Shown: positions 20,606-31,476 of the stretch, one piece after another
Numbering within the stretch: the first letter of the stretch is position 1
Layout: every line of letters starts with the position of its first letter
NCBI RefSeq assembly: GCF_024323335.1
Contig: NC_066581.1
Coordinates: 223,887,039-223,951,038 of the forward strand
Length of the DNA stretch: 64,000 nt
Reading direction: 5' to 3'
Source: Lathyrus oleraceus
Lineage: Eukaryota > Streptophyta > Magnoliopsida > Fabales > Fabaceae
Notes under the pieces: generated by a model
The model's input: the letters and a program-made list of their open reading frames with translations, nothing else
Told to the model about the DNA's origin: nothing
Database searches by the model: none
Program-made: the position numbers and the translations under genes

Positions 20606-21753
20606 TTGTTTATTGGTTATTGCTCATTTGCCTATTCCAAAGCAATCACTTGGATCATCTACATATGATCTCAAGAGGTGAACATCTAAGAAGTTTTACA
20701 CTCCCTCACCCCCTCCCATTCTTTTGTTTCCTAAACCTTCATTTTGCATGTTAACCCAAACTTGAAATATTGTGCAAACATTCTCATCTCTTTTCAAATT
20801 AGAAACCTAGGCCTTAAGCCTTTGATTTTTCAAACTTCATTTTCATAATACTTCTTTGAATTGAATCCTAATCACACTTTGACCATATTTTGTGAATAAA
20901 TTCTAATTGATTAACTTCACTCATTCAATTGTTTTGTGGCTTTGTCCATTCTTGATAAGGTTTCATACATTAGCGATAGGTTTGATTTATCCTAGTTGGT
21001 TGATGTTAATCTCACCTTTTGTCCTTAGTGATTGAATTGTAAGACTTCCTTGCTTATTATAGGGTTAACCCCTCACTAGCAAGTTGAAGCTTTACTCATA
21101 TGGTGGACTTGTTGTTTGTATAAGGTTGAGTTTTCTCCCGTGGATAACGAAAGACCTTAGGGCTTCTGTTTTAAAATGAACTCACTCATATTTTGGAAAT
21201 CTTTTAGCCGAACTACGGCGTTTTGATCCTTTACCTTTTCATGGAAAGGTACGTAGGCAACGGGTTCATCCGTTCAAACACAAAAATAATAACTTGTATA
21301 TTCTTTTCTCATCCCTTCATTCATGTTTGCACAATAAACATTTTCATAAACAAATAACATTTCATTTCAACAAGTGTGAAAAGGGCTCCCTAGGAGTACC
21401 TAGGACGTTTTGGGTGCCTAACACCTTCCCATTGCGTAATTTACCCCTTACCCAGATTCTCTGATCTTTCATTAGTTTTCTATGTGTAAAACTTCTTAGG
21501 CTTTTGTTCGCTTTTTAGCCATTCCTTTGGATAAATAAAAGTGCGGTGGCGACTCGATTCCTTGTATGCTTTGCTTTTGGTTTAATCAATAAATCATAAA
21601 GTGACGAATACACCGCTACAGCGGGGTCAAAGGGGCAGCGCCCCTGCTCGAAAATTTTAATGAACAATTCATTTAAAATTGACGTCGTTTTTCGTATCAA
21701 CACTTGATACTTCAAAGCACTTTTTCTAGCCGAACGGGTGAATTTTTTCTTGC

Positions 21754-22015
21754 GTTAACCGGTTAACCATATGCGTTAACCGGTTAACACTGTTTGAAGA
21801 CTTTTAGAAATTTCTTTTCTGCCTTGCGTTAACCGGTTAACCAAATGCGTTAACCGGTTAACACTGTTTGAAAAACTCAGAAAACTGAATTTCGTCTTGC
21901 GTTAACCAGTTAACCAAAAACGTTAACCGGTTAACACTGTTTGAAAACTCAAAATTTTTTATTTCGTATTGCGTTAACCGGTTAGCCATACGCGTTAACC
22001 GGTTAACACTGTTCC
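21754..22015 (-). repeat. Array of GTTAACCGGTTAAC palindromes
   Basis: Four tandem units of about 71 bases, each with two copies of a 14-bp perfect palindrome, GTTAACCGGTTAAC, or a one-base variant. Units share CACTGTTTGAAAA. The array is in the leader between the primer site and the expected gag of the minus-strand copia. Palindromes in LTRs and leaders are known for Sireviruses, with a different sequence in maize; a role is not established. Confidence 0.85.
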
Positions 22016-22418
22016 AAAAAGTGTTTTGAAAGCACAACTCTTGTGCAGTCAAACCCCAATCGCGTAACTCTCTGACAACACAACCCTTGTGCCGTCACTA
22101 ACCCTGATGCACCCATTTCAGACCGTCAAACAATTCTCGATTGTTAATTCAGTATGATTGATCAACACGTCATTGCTTCACCATACTAATGTCGGATCAA
22201 GAAGTAAACGACCATTGATCGCTCAAAGGAAAACAATCATTGAGTGTTTGAATGAACGAAACGAGAACACTATATCATATATAATGTATTTTGCATCAGG
22301 ATTACATATATCACATATATGTAACTTGATCGATCTCAATTTAACCTTTGATTCATTCTGTCTTTAATCATATTATTATAGAACAAAAGCAAATATCAGA
22401 TTCATGGTTTCGTAAGTG

Positions 22419-22430
22419 GCTCTGATACCA
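22419..22430 (-). other. Primer binding site (initiator tRNA-Met)
   Basis: The minus strand reads TGGTATCAGAGC, the standard plant copia and chromovirus primer site. It lies one base from the LTR end at 22432. Confidence 0.9.
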
Positions 22431-22431
22431 C

Positions 22432-23796
22432 TGAAGGAGAATTGCCATCCAAGGCGCAGCGGAATTTAAAAATTTCTCCATTTAGTGATCCTTACGAATG
22501 GGCATGATCAGTGATAGAATCGTTACCTCTTGTGGCGATTCGAACCTTTGGTGCAGATCTCTGATAATGATCAAAACCTTTGATACAGATCCACGGGGCG
22601 ATCACGAACGTTGAACGATGACAACGTCTCTACTCAGTCCACACGAACAGATTCCTTCAATCGCAGTGCTAGCTGTTACGAATGAAGGCTTTGAGTGAGA
22701 GAGAGATACGAAATTCCAACTCTTCAGTTGTGTTTTCTGTCTCAGTGAGTTCTTATGCTTCTACCCAAGGGGTTCTATTTATAGAACCACTTGTGTGGGC
22801 TTCAAGCCAAAAAGCCCACTTAAGTGCATTTTGGCCCATATCTCATAATATGCCAAAATCACTTAAGTATTTGGTACCTTACCATATTTCGTATTCTGCT
22901 TAAGTACACCGTACCTTACGATGTTCCTTAATTATTCTATCTCTCATCAATCCGTCCTTTGTGTGTGACCCTATAGGTTTTCGCGACGTTGGCAATTATA
23001 TTAAATCACGCATTTAACATAATAAATAGTGAGCGGTATCTAGCAACACATCACTGCTACCCAAGTCACGAAAATGTCGTGTGATCTGACAAAACCTCCT
23101 GTGATAATAATTGTGTGTATAATTACCCCTTTGCCCTTATGTCTATATTGAACACAAGATATATACCGTGTCACCCTTGTCCAGTTCAATATTGGGCCCA
23201 TAGACATTTATCCTGTTACGCAGGATTGGCAAATTCCATCTAGGACACTCATGTCCCTCAGCATGCTTCGTGGAGTACCCATCAACTGTCTTTATGGTTA
23301 TCCAATTACGGACAATGTTGGATCAGCAATAAAGCACTCGACTCTACATCTAGGATCCATAGTGGTTTCAGGTCGAAGAGTGGTATACACTATTATCACC
23401 ATGAGAATAACTTATGACACTTTGCATAACTTTCTATATAATATTCTCATAGCGGGTCAATCCGGTATAAATATTACTCCTAATATTCATACCTATGTTT
23501 AAGACTTGATAACTCTTTATCCATGATCCATGAGATGTGATCATCAGTCTACAAACATAATAGTCTTAATGCTTTAATGTTATCCCACTTCACATTAAAG
23601 CTCGACTACGGATACTTTAAGAACAGTGCCCTTATGTTTAATGTGTTCTCATGATTAAGTCACACTTAATACATTAAACGGACTATCTATTCTAGGGACT
23701 TTATTAATCAACCATAATAAAGAAAATGCCTTTTATTATTAATAAATAATTCGATACAAGTACCAAAAGTATTGGTCTCTAGGGCTTACACCAACA
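22432..23796 (-). repeat. Copia 5' LTR (1365 bp)
   Basis: On the minus strand it starts TGTTGGTGTAAGCCC and ends CTCCTTCA, then the primer site. A TATA-type word, CTATAAATAG, lies at about 22,774-22,786 in the same orientation. The short open frames within it do not resemble proteins. Confidence 0.85.
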
Positions 23797-23990
23797 TTCC
23801 CTCTGTGTAACCAACCGTTTTACCTATCATCTCTGACATTTTATTAGTTTTGATTTGAAAACTTCTTATCTTTAATTTTTATTCGTACATTTCTCTTTTT
23901 CCTTTGGAAAAAATAAAAGCGCGATGACGACTCTGATATTATTGACATTAAGTTTATCCATAGCTTGATGGTCTTGAATTTATCGCTACA
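23797..23990 (+). repeat. Tail of an Ogre-type LTR
   Basis: About 194 bases matching in order the last part of the Ogre LTR: CCTTTGGA, AATAAAAG, GCGATGACGACTC and the end ATCGCTACA. It ends exactly where an opposite-strand pol fragment resumes. The 5' part is missing, cut by the copia element. Confidence 0.7.
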
Positions 23991-24975
23991 CTACCGGCAC
24001 ATGATGAATGTCAGCGTGTCTCTAACACTGGTCACACTTTTTTACAAAGGTGATGCTATCCTTAAGCAAGGTATACCAGTAATATCATGCCCTAAGTAAT
24101 TTGTGGGCGAGAGCCTTATCGCCAATATGACTACATCAAGCCCCTTTATGGACTTGTGCGAAGACCATGGCGGTTTCATGCTTCCCCAAACATCGCGACA
24201 TTGGGGAGACCCTTCCCATCTTATAAAGTTTTCCAGCGAGGATGGTGTATTTTGCAGCCTATTTTCGAACCTTCCTTGTTTCCCCTTCATCATGTGGGAG
24301 TTCATCATCCTGCAGGTATCACAGTATGGATGCATCTAACTTGACTCGAGAGTAATTTCCATGGAGATAGTTTCACTCACTTTAATGTTGGGGACAACAA
24401 GAGTCTCCTGGATTGATGTCCGATTAAACCCATTTGTTCTCAAGTTGGCAAACTTGGATATGAGGTCTTCTATAAAGTTCTGCTATCGGGGAATATGTTA
24501 TAGATCAAAAGACGTAAAACATATCGATAGACTTTGTACCTTATGTAGATACTTTATCAGTTGATTTTCTTAGGCTTGGTACTTTCCGACGACTGGGTTG
24601 GCGGATAATTGGTAGTTGCTCTTGGCTTTCAATTTGGAGGTTACAATGTCTAGGGTGAGAACCACGCTAGCAATGAGGGCTTCATACTCCACCTGGTTGT
24701 TAGTGGCCTTGAATTCAAACTTCAGTGCTTGCTCGATTAGTATGTCACTTGATCCTTCTAAAATAATTCCCACACCACTTCCCTTCATGTTAAAGGCACT
24801 GTCGATCGATAGTGTCCACTGTGTGTGTCTCTTCCTCCACGGGCAAGATAAATTTTGTCAAAAAATTGTTAGAGTTTGTAATTTAATGCTTCCTCTCAAG
24901 GCGTATTGGATGTCGTATTCTGAAAATTTTACAATAAAAAATAGCATTGTTCCACCTGATTTGATTTTTCCAGGA
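23991..24975 (-). pseudogene. pol: Tat pol fragment: second RNase H to integrase zinc domain
   Basis: Reading on the minus strand from 24975, the end of the first RNase H (FSEYDIQYALRG) leads into the archaeal-type RNase H (KGSGVGIILEGSS, NNQVEYEALIA). A linker follows with LISKFANLRTNG, then the integrase zinc domain (VHKGA, CSHIGDKALAHKLLRA, VKKCDQC). Several stops and frameshifts are spread throughout, so it is old. The catalytic integrase core is missing because the fragment ends at 23991 against an inserted LTR tail. It differs from both other Tat elements here, so it is a third family. Confidence 0.8.
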
Positions 24976-24990
24976 TTTATTGAACACTAT

Positions 24991-25890
24991 AATTGATTTT
25001 TACGAGAATTCTGTGACCCTAAAAAATAATGCCGGAACTTTCTTGCAGAGACGACATCAACTAACGTTAATTTCTCAATCAATAGCGTCTTTCATAATTA
25101 ATTATAATATAGCATGTTTCATAATTAATTATAATATAACGATATTACACCAAACATCATATTGTGAAAATATATGATATAATCATGTAATATTTCTTTT
25201 CTCTGCACCAAAAAATACTTTTTTAGTGGTATATAATCAAGTAAATGTGTTATTTTAAAAAGTAAAGTGGATCCATTAAAAAATGCAACCTAATTGATAA
25301 TTGGTGAAAAAAAGCAATTTAAAAGGCAGCCAATATTTTATTGTCTATGTTCTATTTGCGCATAAAGTTAGAATAGCTTTCCGGCTTCGGTTTTACACAA
25401 GCAGCACAGCACCATAGCCACTTTATCTACCTATTTCTTTTCTGTTTCCTTTTATGCATAGAAATTCTTAAATGGTCACGCCACAAAGATTGAATAATAT
25501 AACAAAAACAAAAATCTTTCTGTATTTCACATGATTTTGGATTTTTGTTACACTGTCACCCACGTGTGTACCTAAACTGTTTTTCTTTTTAAAATTGTGA
25601 TGATAATACAAATTTGTTAAATAAAAAAGTGGCTTTTCCAGCATTCGAAAGTCACGTTCGTTTGTTCACTTTAGGACAAAACAACTGACACGAGACCCTG
25701 ATCAATTTTGGTTTTTGCGACTATCCTCAAAGATAACGGTTTCTGGTTCCACCGTCTCACCTTGAAAGAAAGATATCATGTTCTAGCCACAAAGGTTCTT
25801 GTCATAATTTTTGGTCTCTCCTGTAATAATCTCAAGTCGACGTCTCAGCAACTTCTAGGTAGAAAAATTCTTACATAAAAATTAATATAA
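24991..25890. other. AT-rich sequence with no recognised feature
   Basis: I find no gene, LTR border or repeat I can name. A tandem pair of the word CATAATTAATTATAATATA lies at about 25,090-25,140. Open frames are short and unlike any family I know. Confidence 0.5.
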
Positions 25891-26023
25891 TATTTATTCC
25901 GTTTTCATAAAAAATTATCATATTTGAACAATTTATAATTTTTAAGAAAATAATTGAATGTGTTGATTTTGATGATAAATTAATACAATTTACTAGAATA
26001 CCCCTATTAATTGTAGTTAAAAA

Positions 26024-26476
26024 TATTGAATTGTAATTTCTTGTATCGAAGCAGGTTGCTCGACAGAATAAGGAAGTGTTGAACTTTCTAGTGTGTTGAG
26101 TTGTGTTAGTGTGTCGAAGTATGTTGTATTACACATGATTTCGACTTATGCATATTTTAGTAGTGTTAACTATTTTGGACTTTTATAAGTTAATCTAAAT
26201 CTATAAATAGATGAAGTAACTCTTATTCTTGTAATAAAACGAATAAAACATTCATAACATTATATTCACATGATTTTGCAGTTGCAAACTGAATAAGAAG
26301 TTTTACACTGTTTGTGGACAAAGAGAAACTCTGCAGAATTATATTACTTTTCTCTTTCAGTATTCTTTCTTTCTTGCTCCATTGTTCTTTCTTCTCATTG
26401 CTATTGTACGGGTGATAACAATCTTGTTCATTAAGATTGATTAAAATTCTCCATAGATTTTGGGGGATTTCCAACA
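26024..26476 (+). repeat. Copia 5' LTR
   Basis: Starts TATTGAATTG, where the partner has TGTTGAATCG, and ends GATTTCCAACA. A CTATAAATAG TATA-type site is at about 26,201. It lacks two short blocks found in the 3' LTR, a GTGTCGAA repeat and about 26 bases around TTTTGGGTTTTGG. Confidence 0.88.
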
Positions 26477-26526
26477 TCTGGTATTAAGAGCTCCGGTTTA
26501 ATCGATTTGTGGAAAGAAAATTATCA

Positions 26527-27490
26527 TGACAACGAATCATCCAAACGAGCATTTTTCAACAAATCTTTCGATTCTCAAGAACAACAATTATGAGAATTGG
26601 TGCAAGTAGATAAAGGTTATGTTTTGTTATCAAGATCTTTGGGATCTTGTGAAGGAAGGAGTAACAATGCTTGTAAAAGCCGTGAGAAATCAAGAAAAGG
26701 TTGCACATAAAAAATTGAAGAAAAAAGATTATAAAGCTCTCTTTATAATCGATTAATGTGTTGATGCAGATAACTTTGAAAATGTTAGTGATGTAGAGTC
26801 AGTGAAAGAAGCATGAAAAATTCAGAAGAAATCGTTTGGAGGCGCAGAGAAGGTAAAAGAGGTGAGGTTACAAACTCACAAAAGAATGTATGAATTGCTT
26901 CAAATGGAAGACAATGAAAGTATAACTAATTTTTTCACCAAGGTTACGAAACTGGTGAATCAAATCAAGGTATGTGGAGAAGTGTTGACATCAATATCTG
27001 TTGTTGGAAAGATCTTGAGGTCATTGGTTCCAAAGTTCGACCATGTGGTAGTAGCCATAGAAGAGTAGAAAGATTTGTCAAAACTGACAAAGGAAGAGCT
27101 TCAAGGGACGCTTGAATCTCATGAACAAAGAATGGATGAAAGAGCTGCAAGAAAGTCGAAGAGTGATATGGCTTTGCAGGCTCAATCAACAAAAGAAAGA
27201 AAAGGCAAAGGAAGTTGGAATGGAAACAAAGAGAGAGGAGGCTACAACAATTCGACTGGTAAAAATCAGCAAGAAGGAAACTGGTCGAATCAGAGAAAAC
27301 CTGGAACCAAGGCAACCAAAGAGGTGGTGCTGCAGGTAGAGGAAAAGGTGGTGGTCAAAAGTCAGACAAGAGTCACATTCAATGTTACAATTGTCAGAAA
27401 TATGGTCATTATTCTAGTGATTGTCCAGAAAAGCATAAGAATCAAGAAACTTATGCAAAGTTGGCGAAACAAGAAGAAGAAGAGACGTTG
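26527..27490 (+). pseudogene. gag: Copia gag
   Basis: An ATG at about 26,527 starts a gag-type N-terminus (LKNNNYENWCK). The middle has MYELLQMEDNESITNFFTKV and ILRSLVPKFDHVVVAIEE. A CCHC zinc knuckle, CYNCQKYGHYSSDC, lies at about 27,390-27,432 in a shifted frame. Stops interrupt at about 26,608, 26,755, 26,813 and 27,066, and at least one frameshift separates the core from the knuckle. This is the nucleocapsid precursor of the element; it is not expressible as one protein. Confidence 0.82.
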
Positions 27491-28480
27491 TTGATGGTTA
27501 CAACAAGAGATGGAGAGAGATTCAAGGACCAATGGTACTTGGACTCAGGATACTCATCACACATGTCTGGAAGGAAAGATTGGTTTGTCAACAGAAAGCC
27601 CTCAATGAATAACATGGTGAAATTTGCAAAATGATAACACTCTAGCAGCTGAAGGTGTTGTGATGTTCTAATTATGAGGAAAGATGGCAAGAGGTCAGTA
27701 ATTTCAAATGTTTTGTACATACCAGGCATGAAGAGAAATTTGCTCAGCATAGGGCAGTTATTCGAAAAGAACTATAAAATGTCGATCAAAGACAAGATGA
27801 TGAGAGTTCTCAACTCAAATGGAAGGTTGATCTTGAAGCCTCCAATGTATCATAATAGAACCTTTAAGATTGAGGTTAATGTGATGGAGCATAAGTGCCT
27901 TGCAATAGCAGCCACCAGAGATGAATGAATGTGGAATTATAGACTTGGCCATCTCAATTTCAAATACATTAGAGATTTGAAGAGAAGAAATATGGTTCCA
28001 GGATTATCAGAAATCGACATTCCAAATGAAGTGTGTGAAGAATGTGTGCAGGCGAAGCAACATAAGAACAACTTTAGTAAGGATGCAGGAAGCAAGTCGA
28101 AGGCAAATCTTGAAATCATATACTCTGATGTATATGGTCCTCTCCAGGTGGATTCGATTGGACGTAACAAATACTTTGTTACATTCATAGATGATTTCAG
28201 TCGAAAACTATGGTCTTACCTGATCAAGAAGAAAAGTGAAGTGATCGAGGTATTCGCCAAGTTTAAATTTATGGTCGAAAGATAGAGCGATCGAAAGATC
28301 AAGATTTTGAGAACTGATGATGGTGGAGAATATGTGTCAAAAGACTTCGATGCATTATGTGTGAAAGAAGGGATTGTGCATGAGATGGTGCCACCCTACA
28401 CTCCACAACAGAATGGAGTCGCAGAAAGGAAGAATAGAACCATCATGAATATGGTTAAAAGTATGTTGAAAGGAAAACCT
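27491..28480 (+). pseudogene. pol: Copia protease and integrase
   Basis: The protease site reads YLDSGYSSHMSG, then the preintegrase region MWNYRLGHLNFKYI with the CEECVQAKQHK zinc half. The integrase core has the first Asp in IYSDVYGP, the second in LRTDDGGEY and Glu in GVAERKNRT. Stops occur at about 27,634, 27,672, 27,926 and 28,283. The integrase ends abruptly at about 28,480, after KSMLKGK, where the C-terminal third should follow. Confidence 0.82.
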
Positions 28481-30004
28481 GTCAATGCAGTTGAGGCATT
28501 GAAAAATTCAAAGTGGATGAAAGCAATGGACGAAGAGTTGAAGTCAATCGAAGTCAACAACACCTGGTCACTTGTCGACTTTCCCCAAGACAAGAAGGCA
28601 ATCAATGTGAAGTGGGTATACAAGGTGAAGTTGAATCCCAGAGGAGAGGTGACTCGACACAAGGCGAGACTTATGGCGAAAGGATTTCTTCAGAAAGAAG
28701 GAATCGACTTCGATGAAGTTTTTGCACCTGTTGCTAGGACCTAAACAATCAGGTTGGTTGTTGGTCTAAAAAACATGAACAACTGGCAGATGTGCCAGAT
28801 GGATGTGAAATGTGCATTCCTTAATGGCCCCTAAGAAGAAGAAGTTTATGTTGCACAACCAGTTGGGTTTGTGAAACATGGCGAAAAAAGAAAAATGTAC
28901 AGGCTGCATAAAGCCCTGTACGGACTTAAATAAGCTCCAAGAGCTTGGAACAAGAAGATAGATGGATTTCTAAGGGAGAAGGAATTTGTAAAGTGAAAAT
29001 TTGAGTATGGAGTATATGTAAGAAGAAGCAAGAGTGAATTGCTTATATTGTGCCTCTATGTCGATGACATGCTGATAACAGGTATCTATAAGAAGGAGAT
29101 CAAAGACTTCAAAGGTGATCTCAACAAGGAATTCGAAATGTAAGATCTAGGTGACATTTCATACTTCCTTGGCATCGAATTCTACAAGAGTCGTAGAGGT
29201 TTGATGATGCATCAAAGAAGGTATGCAGGAGAAATACTCAAGAGATTTGAGATGCAGGATTGCAACCTAACTTCGACTCCAGTTGAGCCCATATTACAAT
29301 TGTCGAAAGATTCAGATGAAGATGAGGATGATGTCGACCCAAACTAATATAGAAGACTTATTGGGTCACTTCGATACCTTTTTCATATAAGGCCTGACTT
29401 AGCATACAATGTAGGTATGATGAGTAGGTTCATGCAGAAGCCAAAGGTATCACATCTAATAGCTGCGAAGAGGATACTAAGGTATCTAAAAGGAACTCTC
29501 GACTATGGCATTCTGTTTCCTGCAGCTGATAAAGGAAAAGAATGAAAATTAGTGGGATACACTGACTCAAGCTGGTGTAGTGATGCTGAGGATCGAAAAT
29601 CCACAATTGGCTATATGTTTATGCTAGATGGTGCACCAGTTGCTTGGAGTTCGAGAAAGGAGCCAGTAGTGGCATTATCATCGTGCGAAGTATAATACAT
29701 AATTGCTTCTTTTGGTGTATGTCAAGCAACATGGATGGTGAATCTAGTCGAAGAGATAACAACAAAGAGTCATGGAGCAATTACCATGAAGATCGACAAC
29801 ATGTCAGCTATCAATCTGGTGAAGAATCTGATAGCACATGGTCAAAACAAGCACATCGAAATGAGGTTCAATTATCGTCGAGAGTAGGTAGAAGATGGGA
29901 AGATGAATATGGAACACTACAGAGCTGAGAATCAGATTGCAGACATCATGACAAAGGGAGTGCATGTTGAAGTGTTCAAAAGACTAAGAGCTATGATGAA
30001 TGTA
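28481..30004 (+). pseudogene. pol: Copia reverse transcriptase and RNase H
   Basis: Begins at the RT N-terminal consensus NSKWMKAMDEE, then TWSLVDFPQDKKAI, VKWVYKVKLNPRGE and DFDEVFAPVART. The catalytic box is LCLYVDDMLITG. RNase H follows with YTDSSWCSDAEDRKST and ADIMTKGV. At least eight in-frame stops are spread along it. The join to integrase is in frame but lacks roughly 200 residues found in relatives, so an internal deletion is the simplest reading. Confidence 0.85.
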
Positions 30005-30034
30005 GATAGCTTAGACACAATGAATTAGGTGGTG

Positions 30035-30520
30035 TGTTGAATCGTAACTTCTTGTGTCGAAGCAAGTTGCTCGACAGAACAAGGAAGTGTCGAACCACCT
30101 AGTGTATTGAGTTGTGTTAGTGTGTCGAAGTGTCGAAGCATGTTGCTTCACACAGGATTTTGACTTATGCATATTTTAGTAGTGTTAGCTATTTTGGGAT
30201 TTTATAGTTTTGGGTTTTGGTTTGAGGTCCAAGTTAACCTAAATCTATAAATAGAGGGAGTAGCCCTTATTCTTGTAATAAAGTGAATAAATCATTCATA
30301 ACATTATATTCACAGTATTTTGCAGTTGCAAAGTGAATAAGAAGTTTTCCACAGTTTGTGGGCAGAGAGAAACTCTGCAGAATTATATTACTCTTTTGCT
30401 TCATCGTTCTTTCTTTCTTTCTCCATTGTTCTTTCTTTTCGTTGCTATTGTGTGGGTGATAACAATCTTGTTCATCAAGATTGATTGAAATTCTCCATAG
30501 GTTTTTGGGGATTTCCAACA
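30035..30520 (+). repeat. Copia 3' LTR
   Basis: Starts TGTTGAATCG and ends GATTTCCAACA, followed by AAAAA. It parallels the 5' LTR along its length, with a CTATAAATAG site at about 30,245. Confidence 0.88.
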
Positions 30521-30681
30521 AAAAAAATGGTTGGATAAAGTGAAAGTTAATAAATAGGGATATGATAGTCGAAAATTAATAATAAATGTTGCATTGATAT
30601 TGTAAAAGGATAATTATTTTGAGACAGAAAAAAAGTTCAAATGAGACACTTTTTATAAGTAGGAGGGAGTAGTTTCTAGGT

Positions 30682-31008
30682 CAGGGTCGGCCCAATCATA
30701 TCGGAGGCCCCGTTCTAATTTCCAAAATGAGCCCAAATTTTAAAAAAATATAATTATAATAATTAAAAAATATATTTTAAAAATACAATTATATATTAAT
30801 TAAAAATAAATTTAATTATTATTATTTTGAGTTTTGAAAATCTTAATTTTTGTATGTATTGAGTTTTTATACTAACATTTCTTTTAACTATTGAGTTTTT
30901 TAATAACATTTTATTTATTTTTATTAATATTTATGAAAAAAATTGAAAATTTCAAAATTTGGGGCCCTGTGCTGCAGCATATGCTGCACTTGCACAAGAC
31001 CGTCCATG
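30682..31008. mobile_element. hAT-type MITE with 8-bp target duplication
   Basis: A 327-bp segment is bounded by TTCTAGGT at 30674-30681 and again at 31009-31016. Its ends are CAGGGTCGG and, reversed, CATGGACGG, close to the CAGGG-type inverted ends of hAT elements, which make 8-bp duplications. The inner part is AT-rich, flanked by GAGGCCCC and GGGGCCCT. It has no coding capacity. Confidence 0.75.
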
Positions 31009-31016
31009 TTCTAGGT

Positions 31017-31471
31017 ATAAATATTTTTGGGTAGAAACTAACATTACGTAAGTCCGCGTCTCTACAACTTTTCTTTTTTTTAAATTAAGTAGAGAAATTT
31101 AGTTTGTATGGAACCCACATATTCTTTGAATTTTATACGGAATAATTTAAACTCCTATGTAAATATGTTAATTTTAGAATCCTTGACACCGCCGATTTTT
31201 TTATAAAAACTTTGGAGAGCATCTTACATACCTTTAATACTCTTATGATGAGAAAATGAGTATAATACTTTCACGCTTAAAGCGGAGATAAGTATGTTTC
31301 TCATTTTCAAATCATATGAAGCTTGTTTGGTTTAATTATCTGTCTAATCATTTGAGTGTTTAACCACGTCACTTTCGTCCTTAAGAATAAAAGAATCATC
31401 GATAATGATTGCCCATAGATTTTGTCAACGAATAGTAAATGTACATATATGTTTTCTTTTTAATAAGCATA
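31017..31471 (-). pseudogene. gag: Copia gag fragment, left of the Tekay insertion
   Basis: Reading on the minus strand from 31471, a gag N-terminal half is visible across frames: YAY, stop, KENMYVHLLFVDK, then ASYDLKMRNILISAL, HHKSIKG and EFKLFR with QTKFLYLI. These are the usual blocks of Sirevirus-type gag in the right order. Several stops and at least two frameshifts break it. The 21 N-terminal codons lie at 40717-40779, beyond the Tekay element, and the two parts meet in frame once one copy of the target duplication is dropped. Confidence 0.75.
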
Positions 31472-31476
31472 ATTCT

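Larger units (their letters stand above)
10108..21620 (+). mobile_element. Ogre (Tat) Ty3/gypsy retrotransposon, 3' half
   Basis: The plus-strand remainder of a large Ogre-like element. It starts in the RNase H region, where the minus-strand Tat element has inserted, and runs through the second RNase H, integrase, a 4.2-kb 3' untranslated region, a polypurine tract and a complete 3' LTR of 5157 bp. LTRs near 5 kb and long variable 3' untranslated regions are known Ogre traits. After LTR removal, flanking sequence is the leader of a copia element, so the Ogre inserted there; the likely duplication at the right edge is GCGGG. Its 5' LTR, gag, protease and RT lie beyond the left end of the window. 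Confidence 0.88.
16464..21620 (+). repeat. 3' LTR of the Ogre (5157 bp)
   Basis: Starts TGTAAGACCCCAATTTTG and ends CACCGCTACA. The start and end match, in opposite orientation, those of the solo LTR at 50294-55111, which supports both boundaries. It has no coding capacity. It holds a TATA-like site at 17596 and a block of tandem short units at 20,222-20,605. The right flank is the leader of a copia element. Confidence 0.88.
21621..23796 (-). mobile_element. Copia element, 5' LTR and leader only
   Basis: On the minus strand this is an LTR (23796-22432), a primer site complementary to initiator tRNA-Met, and about 800 bases of leader. The leader is cut at 21621 by the Ogre LTR. No gag start is recognised before the cut, so the body lies beyond the Ogre and outside the window. 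It abuts an Ogre-type LTR tail on the right, into which it appears to have inserted. Confidence 0.8.
26024..30520 (+). mobile_element. Complete but decayed Ty1/copia element
   Basis: Two LTRs of 453 and 486 bp flank a plus-strand gag-protease-integrase-RT-RNase H order, the copia arrangement. The 5-bp AAAAA flank at both ends fits a target duplication. The primer site is a variant of the initiator tRNA-Met type. The internal region is only 3.6 kb because the integrase C-terminal part is deleted. More than a dozen stops show that it is inactive. Gag and pol words resemble Tnt1-94-type plant elements; I do not assign a lineage firmly. Confidence 0.88.
25891..30672. mobile_element. MITE-like repeat split by a copia element
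   Basis: The outer parts (25,891-26,023 and 30,521-30,672) form an inverted pair. The left reads TTCCGTTTTCATAAAAAAT then ATCATATTTGAAC. The right, reversed, reads CTCCCTCCTACTTATAAAA then CTCATTTGAAC. Ends of this CTCCCTCC style are typical of plant MITEs related to Tc1/mariner. The copia element at 26024-30520 sits between the halves. Exact ends and target duplication are uncertain. Confidence 0.5.

Noticed and set aside
16464..21620. A host gene within the 5-kb Ogre LTR
   Set aside because: Short frames only; the whole segment matches LTR structure and the ends of the solo LTR.
21754..22015. CRISPR-like regularly spaced repeats
   Set aside because: The spacing is tandem with conserved spacers, in a plant retroelement leader; nothing prokaryotic is present.
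22419..22430. A tRNA gene fragment
   Set aside because: Only the 12-base primer complement is present, beside an LTR end.
24042..24339. Overlapping frames of 97 codons (minus) and 78 codons (plus) as a small gene
   Set aside because: Reading across frames on the minus strand gives the integrase zinc domain of a Tat pol remnant.
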